Assembly (NCBI GenBank): GCA_031263295.1
Contig: JAISGC010000096.1
Coordinates: forward strand, 1 to 10,954
Reading direction: 5' to 3'
DNA from: Rickettsiales bacterium
Lineage (GTDB): Bacteria; Pseudomonadota; Alphaproteobacteria; Rs-D84
Length of the DNA stretch: 10,954 nucleotides
The translations under genes were made by a program, and so were the position numbers. Below the pieces are notes generated by a model. The model saw only the letters and a program-made list of their open reading frames with translations, was not told the origin of the DNA and did no database searches. Below, piece after piece: positions 4,136 through 10,954 of this stretch (its first letter is position 1; the number at the start of each line of letters is the position of its first letter).

Positions 4136-4693
4136 CTACATCTCGTTGCCGAAAAATCTGGTGCGGTTCGCCTGCAAAAGGACTATGCTTTCCAGCCATT
4201 GCGCGGCTGGGCGCAGATAGTGGTTGTATTTTGTCTTATCGTTGGAAATCATACAATGGTTCATTCCGATTTTCATCATGGACTTTATCACCATATCCGA
4301 ATCGTCTATGTGAAGAATGCTGCCGAGCGCTATCGCGGTCTCAGCCTTGCGGTCCGACGGCACGAACACCAAGCGGTCGCGCGGGATTTTCATTCCGTAT
4401 CTGTCGAACAGGTTCGCGACCGCGCCAACCGAATACGGCGGCCGCGCCGACAAAAAGTGCGGGTCGGTCGTCTCGGCCAATCGAGCGATGCAATAGGGCA
4501 CTTGGATATGGGCCGGACGCGCGGAACCCATGCTGGCGTTCATTATCGCGTTCACGAATGCCGGGGGCAGGGCGCCGATTACGGAGTCCAAAAGCCCGGT
4601 GAACATTCCATAGAGCGTCATCGCCGCGCCGGATATTATTCCGTCGTGGGCGAAGACCACATTGTCTATGTCGATGGTTATCACTGGCTTCAT
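4136..4693 (-). CDS. HAD-superfamily phosphatase, 5'-nucleotidase (NT5C)-like
   Basis: The 185-residue cytosolic protein shows the HAD motifs in order. Motif I is ITIDIDNVV with nucleophile Asp8 and acid/base Asp10. Motif II is FLSARP with Ser82. Motif III is Lys116 in PSDRKAETA. Motif IV is HIDDSD with Asp130/Asp131. The helical insertion at about residues 15-75 fits a C1 cap. The DIDNVV and LSARP forms and the length resemble the deoxyribonucleotidase/NT5C-like and related uncharacterised HAD groups. A phosphate-ester substrate such as a nucleotide is likely but not identified. No Shine-Dalgarno is seen. TATAAT (4703-4708) lies nine bases before the ATG, implying a very short or absent leader. 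It diverges from the autotransporter gene, and its -35 touches the 7-bp repeat arm. The last codon before the stop is an ATG. Confidence 0.8.
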   Translation of the reverse strand: MKPVITIDIDNVVFAHDGIISGAAMTLYGMFTGLLDSVIGALPPAFVNAIMNASMGSARPAHIQVPYCIARLAETTDPHFLSARPPYSVGAVANLFDRYGMKIPRDRLVFVPSDRKAETAIALGSILHIDDSDMVIKSMMKIGMNHCMISNDKTKYNHYLRPAAQWLESIVLLQANRTRFFGNEM

Positions 4694-4702
4694 AGTTGAC
4701 GA

Positions 4703-4730
4703 ATTATAGTATATGGAAAGAAAAAATCAA
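4703..4730 (-). promoter_or_regulatory. Promoter for the HAD phosphatase gene
   Basis: On the minus strand, TTGATT (4725-4730) and a perfect TATAAT (4703-4708) are 16 bases apart. Initiation would fall about 2-3 bases before the start codon. The -35 overlaps the outer end of the repeat arm at 4728-4760. Confidence 0.55.
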
Positions 4731-4819
4731 TTCATAATTCACAATTCATAATTCATAATTGGCGAGCGTAGCGAGCGCCGAATTATAATTATGAATTATG
4801 CATTATGAATTATGAATTG
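4728..4819. repeat. Inverted arms of a 7-bp tandem repeat (ATTCATA)n / (ATTATGA)n
   Basis: The left arm (4728-4760) is about four units of ATTCATA, one with a C variant. The right arm (4781-4819) is about five units of ATTATGA, the reverse-complement register. The outermost 14 bases, CAATTCATAATTCA, pair perfectly with the end of the right arm. The GC-rich centre, GGCGAGCGTAGCGAGCGCC (4761-4779), has GGCG/CGCC ends. The whole intergenic region between two divergent genes is taken up by this structure and the two promoters. Confidence 0.8.
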
Positions 4820-4822
4820 TTC

Positions 4823-4852
4823 TTGCCCCCTGTTCGCGAAAATTGCTATAAT
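4823..4852 (+). promoter_or_regulatory. Promoter for the autotransporter gene (extended -10)
   Basis: TTGCCC (4823-4828), an 18-base spacer and a perfect TATAAT (4847-4852) preceded by TGC, giving an extended -10. Initiation near 4859 leaves about 11 bases before the ATG, with only GAGAGA as a weak ribosome site. The AT-rich repeat arm ends four bases upstream of the -35 and could act as an UP element. Confidence 0.6.
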
Positions 4853-4870
4853 TTTCAGGTATAAGAGAGA

Positions 4871-7800
4871 ATGCTTAAAAAACTGCTGTTTTTTGCCGCG
4901 CTTTGCGCGCCGTTGTCGGCGCAGGCCGCCGTCACGCCCGGCGTCTGTGATGTCGACTCGAATGGAATCATGACCTGTTCGGCCGGAGATTTGGTCAACA
5001 CTGGGATAAAGACAATCGACGGTTCTACCATAGGTTCCGGCGGGTCTAGCTTGAAGTCTTTGGATCTTTCGGTTTGGGCTGGCGGCGACCATCCGGGAAA
5101 CATCATAAATACTGGCGACCTTACCATCAGCGCGCCCGGCTCGAATCCGGCGCAGGGAGGGGCCGTAAATATAGGCGGTTGGATTTATAATGGCACAAGC
5201 GACGGAACGACTGCATCGGGCGTCGGATTTATGAGCATCACAGGCGGCGATATAATGATCCAGAACCAGGACCTATGGACCAATCGCAATGCGTCGCAGA
5301 CAATTGACGGTTGCGCGCCTGGCGCCACATGTTCGAACGCCAATCCCCTCGGGGTCGCGGCGCTGAATCTATCCAGCGGCGTGGGCGTTGGAAATTGGAG
5401 CCTGCATCTGAACGCGGCGAACAACCTGAACATAAACGGAGGCGTGTGGAGCAATACCATTGACGGAGCGACGCAATTCGGCGCGGGCGGCGGAAGCATT
5501 CGCTTGCACGCGGGCGGGGACCTTATCATAACGAACGGAAACTTTGTGTCGTTCGGCGGCGAAAAGCAGGAAATATCCGCGGGCGACGAACTGATTGTCA
5601 ACGGGACGATTGGCTTTATGGGCGGCGCGACGACGGGCGCGAATGTTTTGAGTTCCGCGGCGTCGATGCGCATCGGCGTCTTTGGATTCTCGGGCGACGC
5701 GCTGACGATTGCGAACGGCGCGACCACGACGATAAACAGCGGATCGTCGATAACTATAAATGGGAATATGGAGAACTCGGCGGGCGCCACGACAATGACC
5801 GCGACTGGCAATATAGCGCTCAACGGCGGATTGAACAACAGCGCGAACTTGAATATCACTGCGGCCCAGATGACTGCGACCGGCGCGATAACGAACAGCG
5901 GAGGCCTGGCCAGCATAAACGCGGGCGGATACCTGAATGCGCTGGGGCTGAATATAACAGGCGGCGGCGTGTCGTTGCGCGGCGGCACGGGATTGATTCT
6001 GGGCACCGGCGGATTGTCTGCGGCATCATTGCAGATGGGCGGCGCGGCGCCGGGCGCGGGGCTGTTTATAACTCCGGCGGACTATTCGATTATAAGCGCG
6101 GGCGCGGTGAATCTGACTGGCGCGCTGGATGTGGAGGCGGGCGCATTGACGATTGCGGGCACTGGCGGAAATATAGCGGTCGGCGCGGGTCTTGTAAAAA
6201 ATCTCGGAACATTAAAAATCAAAGATAATATAGCTTCGATAAATATAACCGGCGCGGTGGACAATCGCGGGACTATGAATCTGGCGACCGCGAGCGCCGG
6301 GATAACGACCGGCAATATTACGAACGAAGGGACGATGACCGCGAGCGCCGCCGGCGCGTTGCAGACCGGGACGATCGGCGCGACGGGCGCGGGGACCGCG
6401 GCCTTTAATGCCGGGACGACGATAACGACCGGCGCGATAAATAATCAGATGACATCGACGGGCGGAATGTCGTTCGTCGCGGCGGGCGATATTTCAACCG
6501 GCGGCGCAATTGTAAGAAACGACACTGGCGGCAATCTTTCGTTCAAGTCCACCGGCGGGGATATTTCGGTCGGCGATGTCGACAACTGGGGCGCCGTCCG
6601 ATTCGAAACGGCCGGCGATTTGGCGATTGCCGCGCTGACAAACAGCAAGTCTTTTTATGCCGATGTCGGCGGCGCGGCGAGTTTTACCTCGCTGACCAAT
6701 GCGGCGGGCGCCACAGAGTTTCACCTGAAAGCCGCGACCACGAATATTTCGCCCACGCAATTGGCGTCGTTTCTATCAAATAATATTATTCCGACGATGT
6801 ATTTGGAATTGACGGGGCAGGTGCTGTCAACGGGCGGCGGCGACATAACAAACGCGGCGGGAGTTCTCACCGCCAAGGCGACCACCATAACAGCGGCCAA
6901 TGTATCGAATGGTTCCGGCACGATGAATCTGGCGACGCCGGGAATGCTGCATTTGTTGGGCGGGGTTTATAACGGAACGGGAACCATAAACCTTTCGGGC
7001 GCCGATGTCCATATCACAGGCACCGGTCCGGGCGTTGGCGACACGATAACAAATCACGGAGCCGCAACCATCGCTGCGTCCGATGATTTTGCCGTCGGAA
7101 ATATAACCAACGCGGGCAGTCTTTCCATTGGCGCCGACACGGCGACAATCGGCGCGCTTGTCAACAGCGGCGGGACGACGACAATCAACACGACCAGCAC
7201 GACGACAATCGCGAGCGTCAATGCGACCGGCGGCGCGGTCAACTTGCGGGGCGCCGGAATAACCGGCGCGACCGGCAACATCGCGGCGTCGAACGGCGGA
7301 ACGATAAATGTCGGCGGCGGAGTCGCGGGCCTTGCCGCGGCGAATGTCAATATTGCGGGCGCGATTTCGACAAACGGCGGCGGCAAGCTGAATATCGATT
7401 CGGCCACGCCTTTTGCAATCAATGTCGGCGCCGGAACGATTACGGCGGGCGGCGTGTCTATGACCGGAACGAACAAGTCGCTGACCTTGACGGCGGGCGC
7501 ATTGAATCTGAACGGCGGCGCGGTTGTTGTGAACGATACCAACACGCTGACCATCGATGTGGCGGGCGCGATAGCGACCGGCGGATTCACATCGAACGGA
7601 ATAACGACGATGAACTCGGCGGCGACGGGTCTGACCGCGTCGAACAATATAGTCATAGGAAACGGCGGCATAGATACCGAGGCGGCGGCGGGCCTGTATA
7701 TAAAGAACGCGGATCTTACAGATGGATTTGTCTTGAAAACGACGGCCGGAAACATAACGAGCACCGGCGGGATAAATGTCGGAAATGCCAGCTTCGGCAT

Positions 7801-10780
7801 AGTTAAAATGCTGACCATAGAATCGGCCGGGACGCTGTTCGTCGGAGGCACTACGACAAACGCGGGAACGCTGAAATTAAAATCCGCTGGCGTGATGTCG
7901 CTCGGCGCGTTGAATAATACGGCGGCGCTGACCATCGAAGGCATGGCCGTTTCAACCGGCGCGATAACGAACTCCGCGGGCGCGACAATCGGCATCACGA
8001 ATAATTCGGGCGGGCTGGTCGTCAACGGCGCGCTTGCGAACAGCGGCGCGGCGACGCTCTCCAACGCGGGCCGCGCGATTACGATTTATGGAAATGTCGC
8101 GGCGGCGGCGACTGCGACGACAACCATCAGCGCGGCGCGGCTGGATGCTTTTTCATTGTCGAATGCCATTGGCGGAAAAATAACATTCGACGGCGCGAAC
8201 CTGAATATTCTCGGCGGGCCGACGACGCTGACGAATATTTCGACCGGCGGCGCCTCGGACGGATTGCAATTGTCCGGCGCGACTACGAACCTTGTCGCGC
8301 AGCATTCCTTGACCGCGGATGCGACGGCCGTCGACACTGGAAAATCCCTGAACATAAAAATAAACGATACGGCGAATCTGGGCGTGGTGAACAATTCGGG
8401 AACCCTGACAATCAACGCGAACGATTTCGTCGATGTAGCGTCTTTCACTGCCGCGGCCAATTCGCGGACGATTCTCGCGGGCGAGGGATTGCGCTCGACC
8501 GGTGTCTTCGATGTCGGAAATATTTACAGGAATGTCCAGCGGCCCGCGAACGACAATACCGGCGCGATAGAAATAACATCGTCCGATTACACAATCAAAT
8601 CAGATGCCGCGATAACCGCGGGCAAGGTTCAGTTGTCGGGCCTCGGCAATTCGCTGAATCTTACGAGCGATAGCGTCGCCGTCGGAGACCTGATTGCGTT
8701 CGGCTCCCTCGCGGCCTCGGCCACCAAGACCGCCGACATAAACATAACCGCGCAAAATATTTCGGTGAACGGAAAAATCACGGCCTCGCGCGGAGGCTTC
8801 GTGAACATAACATCGGCGGCTATGACCTGTCCGTATGACACCACCTGCGCGGCCGATTCGATTCTGGCGCAGACCGGCGCGGGATACTCCGGCCCCGGCG
8901 TTGATTGGGCCGATGTTCAGGCCGGAAATATTCAGCCCTTGTCGTTCGTGAAAACGACCGGCGATGTGTCGGGCGGCGTGCGCTTCTATGGCCTCGGGCG
9001 GATGGAGATAGGCGGCAATTATCACTTCAACGACGACAGCATTCTGGCGCTGGCCGCATTGCCCGCCTGGGTCGCGAACGATTTCAGCAATGCGGGGACG
9101 ATAACCGAAACGAACGGCGCGATGCAGACGAACTGGGGCTCGGACGCCAAGCCCATTGTCAATGTCGCGGGAATAATGTCCTTGGATATTGTCGGAAAGG
9201 GCGACCCGAACGGCAAGCAGCCCGGCAGCGGCTTATCGCTCCACGGCGGCAATATCGGCCTGACCATTTTCGATTCGGTCGATCCGGGCAAAATTATCTG
9301 GCTGGTTCAGGCGGACCAGATTGAGGTCGCGCCCGATACATACCTGCCGCGCAATATCAATGTCTATTTCTGCAATGCGGACGGAACGCGGTGCTTCGAT
9401 TATATTTCCGCGCTGCGCTATGACGAGACCAGCGCGGACCGCACGCCGGTATATATAAGGTGGGACCGCGCGCCCGGCGTCGATACCGGAGACAAGGATT
9501 CATTGTTCGCCGTCTTCGATCCGAAATACGGCGGCCCGATTATGATTTACAATATGCAGGAAAAGGCCAAGAGCCTCCGGCCCGGAGCGAACGCGGACGC
9601 GGCCTTGGGCGCTCTCGACAATTTGGTCTATTACGGACTGCCCAAGGCGGGATTTTCTTGGGAAGGCAATAATCCGATAGAGGCGATTCCGGCCGCCTTC
9701 AAGGGAACGATTTACGATGGCATCGGTCGCGCGATTTACGACCGGATGGATTCGTTCAGCTCGGGCTCGGGCAAGAATGAGCCGTTCGTCGACTTGGCGC
9801 GGCTGGTTATGCCGACCGAGGCCGCGGCCCTCGGCGCCATGGTTTCGACGACCGAGCGGATGACTTCGTCGGGCCTGTCTCGACGGATGCAGGACGAGGC
9901 GCTCTGGACCAGGAATCGCGTCAAGACCAAGGCCTGGGCCGATGTGGATGCCGGAATGCAGACGATTAGAAATCCCGATGCCGCGGGCGATTCCATGGAG
10001 GGATTCCGTCTGGCCGCATCCGGCGGATACGATATTCAGATGAATACCGACCTTATCGTCGGCTTTACCGCGGGGCTCGCCGTCGTGGATAGTCAGGACA
10101 AGACCAAGGTCGATATAGGCCTCGGGCAAAGCGAGGCGCGCGCGGCGTCCGCCAAAGACACCGATATGCACATCGGCGGCTATGTCCTGTCGCGCATCGC
10201 GGACCAGCTGCGCGTGTTCGTCCACGCCGCGGCCCATTCGCATAAATTGTCGGTCTCGGGCAATCGCGGAATCACGGGCGATATAACGGGGGACGGAGAA
10301 TCGGCGTCCATCGTCGGCGAGCTCGGGCTGGTGCATTCGATTGCCGCGCAGTATGTTGTCGGGACTTTGTCCGCGCGCTTCGTTCAGAACAACGGATTCG
10401 ACATAACTGAGAAAATCGGCGGCGCGGATTATATGAACTTTTCGCGCGACAAGACCACCTTGCTGACGCCGGGATACACGCTTTTGCTCCAAAAGAGAAT
10501 GTATCTGAAACCGACATTCATAATGCGGCCGTGGGTGTCGGTCGGCGCGGAATACGACCTGATGCAGGGCAAAGACGACGCGGCGATAAAGTGGCGCTTC
10601 GCGCCGTCGGATGCCGCGTCGACTATGGCGGTTGAAAGCGACCCGCTGTGGCTGCGCGGAACGGCGGGGGTCGAGTTCCTGACCATCGGCGGATTGCAGT
10701 TCGGCGCGGGCGCGGAATACTTTTACAACTCCGCAATCCAAACCATCGGCGCGCGCGTCACCGCGAGCGTGAGGTTCTGA
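4871..10780 (+). CDS. Giant type Va autotransporter, repetitive beta-helix passenger
   Basis: The 1969-residue surface protein has a signal peptide (MLKKLLFFAALCAPLSAQA, cut after Ala19). The long passenger, about residues 20-1560, is Gly/Ala/Thr/Asn-rich and made of short strand repeats such as TGAITNSGG, TTTINSG and GNITNAG. This is typical of a right-handed beta-helix. Residues 1562-1680 are more helical and probably include the linker that spans the barrel. A beta-barrel domain at about 1684-1969 begins KAWADVDAGMQ and ends RVTASVRF, with the terminal Phe expected for Bam-dependent outer-membrane insertion. The mature protein has only eight Cys, in four close pairs: 26/36, 148/154, 1320/1326 and 1501/1508. 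No catalytic triad, RGD or cleavage motif was recognised, so adhesin or surface-structure roles are inference. The start is supported by the signal peptide and the extended -10 promoter. ATA isoleucine codons are frequent. Confidence 0.92.
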   Translation: MLKKLLFFAALCAPLSAQAAVTPGVCDVDSNGIMTCSAGDLVNTGIKTIDGSTIGSGGSSLKSLDLSVWAGGDHPGNIINTGDLTISAPGSNPAQGGAVNIGGWIYNGTSDGTTASGVGFMSITGGDIMIQNQDLWTNRNASQTIDGCAPGATCSNANPLGVAALNLSSGVGVGNWSLHLNAANNLNINGGVWSNTIDGATQFGAGGGSIRLHAGGDLIITNGNFVSFGGEKQEISAGDELIVNGTIGFMGGATTGANVLSSAASMRIGVFGFSGDALTIANGATTTINSGSSITINGNMENSAGATTMTATGNIALNGGLNNSANLNITAAQMTATGAITNSGGLASINAGGYLNALGLNITGGGVSLRGGTGLILGTGGLSAASLQMGGAAPGAGLFITPADYSIISAGAVNLTGALDVEAGALTIAGTGGNIAVGAGLVKNLGTLKIKDNIASINITGAVDNRGTMNLATASAGITTGNITNEGTMTASAAGALQTGTIGATGAGTAAFNAGTTITTGAINNQMTSTGGMSFVAAGDISTGGAIVRNDTGGNLSFKSTGGDISVGDVDNWGAVRFETAGDLAIAALTNSKSFYADVGGAASFTSLTNAAGATEFHLKAATTNISPTQLASFLSNNIIPTMYLELTGQVLSTGGGDITNAAGVLTAKATTITAANVSNGSGTMNLATPGMLHLLGGVYNGTGTINLSGADVHITGTGPGVGDTITNHGAATIAASDDFAVGNITNAGSLSIGADTATIGALVNSGGTTTINTTSTTTIASVNATGGAVNLRGAGITGATGNIAASNGGTINVGGGVAGLAAANVNIAGAISTNGGGKLNIDSATPFAINVGAGTITAGGVSMTGTNKSLTLTAGALNLNGGAVVVNDTNTLTIDVAGAIATGGFTSNGITTMNSAATGLTASNNIVIGNGGIDTEAAAGLYIKNADLTDGFVLKTTAGNITSTGGINVGNASFGIVKMLTIESAGTLFVGGTTTNAGTLKLKSAGVMSLGALNNTAALTIEGMAVSTGAITNSAGATIGITNNSGGLVVNGALANSGAATLSNAGRAITIYGNVAAAATATTTISAARLDAFSLSNAIGGKITFDGANLNILGGPTTLTNISTGGASDGLQLSGATTNLVAQHSLTADATAVDTGKSLNIKINDTANLGVVNNSGTLTINANDFVDVASFTAAANSRTILAGEGLRSTGVFDVGNIYRNVQRPANDNTGAIEITSSDYTIKSDAAITAGKVQLSGLGNSLNLTSDSVAVGDLIAFGSLAASATKTADINITAQNISVNGKITASRGGFVNITSAAMTCPYDTTCAADSILAQTGAGYSGPGVDWADVQAGNIQPLSFVKTTGDVSGGVRFYGLGRMEIGGNYHFNDDSILALAALPAWVANDFSNAGTITETNGAMQTNWGSDAKPIVNVAGIMSLDIVGKGDPNGKQPGSGLSLHGGNIGLTIFDSVDPGKIIWLVQADQIEVAPDTYLPRNINVYFCNADGTRCFDYISALRYDETSADRTPVYIRWDRAPGVDTGDKDSLFAVFDPKYGGPIMIYNMQEKAKSLRPGANADAALGALDNLVYYGLPKAGFSWEGNNPIEAIPAAFKGTIYDGIGRAIYDRMDSFSSGSGKNEPFVDLARLVMPTEAAALGAMVSTTERMTSSGLSRRMQDEALWTRNRVKTKAWADVDAGMQTIRNPDAAGDSMEGFRLAASGGYDIQMNTDLIVGFTAGLAVVDSQDKTKVDIGLGQSEARAASAKDTDMHIGGYVLSRIADQLRVFVHAAAHSHKLSVSGNRGITGDITGDGESASIVGELGLVHSIAAQYVVGTLSARFVQNNGFDITEKIGGADYMNFSRDKTTLLTPGYTLLLQKRMYLKPTFIMRPWVSVGAEYDLMQGKDDAAIKWRFAPSDAASTMAVESDPLWLRGTAGVEFLTIGGLQFGAGAEYFYNSAIQTIGARVTASVRF

Positions 10781-10796
10781 TTCCAGAGCCTGGTGG

Positions 10797-10819
10797 GGTA
10801 TTTTTTGATAAAAAATACC
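10797..10819. terminator. Hairpin after the autotransporter gene
   Basis: GGTATTTTTT (10797-10806) pairs perfectly with AAAAAATACC (10810-10819) around a GAT loop, 16 bases after the stop codon. The stem is mostly A-T, so alone it would be a weak terminator. It is immediately followed by a stronger GC-containing hairpin. Confidence 0.5.
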
Positions 10820-10868
10820 AATTGCAAATTGAGGAGGGGCCGTAAGGCCCCTCTGATAATTTGCAATT
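10820..10868 (+). terminator. Two-part hairpin, probable terminator of the autotransporter gene
   Basis: The inner stem GAGGGGCC-gtaa-GGCCCCTC (10834-10853) is flanked by an outer stem AATTGCAAATT (10820-10830) pairing with AATTTGCAATT (10858-10868). The AT-rich 3' side could serve as the release tract. It begins directly where the preceding hairpin ends. Confidence 0.55.
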
Positions 10869-10884
10869 AAATGACAAGCTATCA

Positions 10885-10926
10885 CTTTTTATTTTCTCCG
10901 GGCCTCCGGCCCTTGAAAATAAAAAG
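10885..10926. repeat. Bipartite hairpin in the 3' hairpin cluster
   Basis: The outer stem CTTTTTATTTTC (10885-10896) pairs perfectly with GAAAATAAAAAG (10915-10926). The inner stem GGGCC-tcc-GGCCC spans 10900-10912. On the minus strand its right arm supplies the T-tract for the next hairpin. Confidence 0.6.
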
Positions 10927-10950
10927 GGCGAGTTTTATCAAAACTCGCCC
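10926..10950 (-). terminator. Intrinsic terminator for a minus-strand gene beyond the right edge
   Basis: Read on the minus strand, GGGCGAGTTTT pairs with AAAACTCGCCC around a GAT loop. CTTTTTATTTTC follows directly as a T-rich tail, which is a good rho-independent terminator. It implies a gene transcribed leftward from beyond the window, convergent with the autotransporter. Confidence 0.6.
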
Positions 10951-10954
10951 CACC

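Noticed and set aside
7054..8064. Minus-strand open frame of 336 codons opposite the passenger
   Set aside because: Pro/Val/Ala-rich low-complexity translation is the antisense of the Gly/Ala/Thr repeats; no start signals. The same applies to 5185-6006 and 8086-8460.
9500..10885. Minus-strand open frame of 461 codons opposite the autotransporter barrel
   Set aside because: The translation is Arg/His/Ala-rich with no motifs, starts inside the terminator hairpin zone and mirrors the barrel-coding strand; it is a codon-bias shadow.

Overview
The window looks like a chromosomal stretch of a Gram-negative, moderately GC-rich bacterium, probably a proteobacterium. Supporting signs are a type V autotransporter with a signal peptide and a terminal-Phe beta-barrel, a predicted lipoprotein with a lipobox, a periplasmic BOF-family protein, an AcpP acyl carrier protein, YraN, and REP-like palindromes of the ATTCCCGC...GCGGGAAT type. 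An alphaproteobacterium is possible, but the sequence alone does not settle it.

Layout, left to right. The left edge holds the 5' part of an unrecognised minus-strand gene, followed by a palindromic repeat element (401-586). Two minus-strand genes follow: a periplasmic OB-fold (BOF/YgiW-type) protein and a 249-residue protein with an HEFIH zinc motif. A small plus-strand membrane protein (1939-2211) has a perfect consensus sigma70 promoter. It converges, through a strong hairpin and a branched palindrome, on a minus-strand lipoprotein with some resemblance to MliC lysozyme inhibitors. The lipoprotein gene and acpP (2894-3133) diverge from back-to-back promoters with mirrored -35 boxes. acpP has its own terminator and no downstream fab gene in the window. 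A repeat-dense zone (3187-4106) then surrounds a minus-strand yraN gene. It holds two further copies of the palindromic element and two inverted copies of a second repeat family. A HAD-family phosphatase gene (minus) follows. It diverges from a 1969-residue autotransporter (4871-10780), which fills over half of the window. The shared intergenic region carries two inverted arms of a 7-bp tandem repeat next to the autotransporter promoter. The window ends in a cluster of hairpins bounded by GGTGGGG/CCCCACC inverted ends. One of these hairpins reads as a terminator for a minus-strand gene lying beyond the right edge.

The genes do not form one pathway. They are mostly single-gene units, each with its own promoter. 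The cell-envelope theme is strong: BOF protein, lipoprotein, small membrane protein and autotransporter. The most unusual content is non-coding. At least three repeat families combine conserved blocks with hairpins whose stem sequence differs between copies while pairing and loop size are kept, usually with three-base loops. Several minus-strand genes have a -10 box only 6-9 bases from the start codon and no Shine-Dalgarno sequence, which suggests leaderless transcripts.
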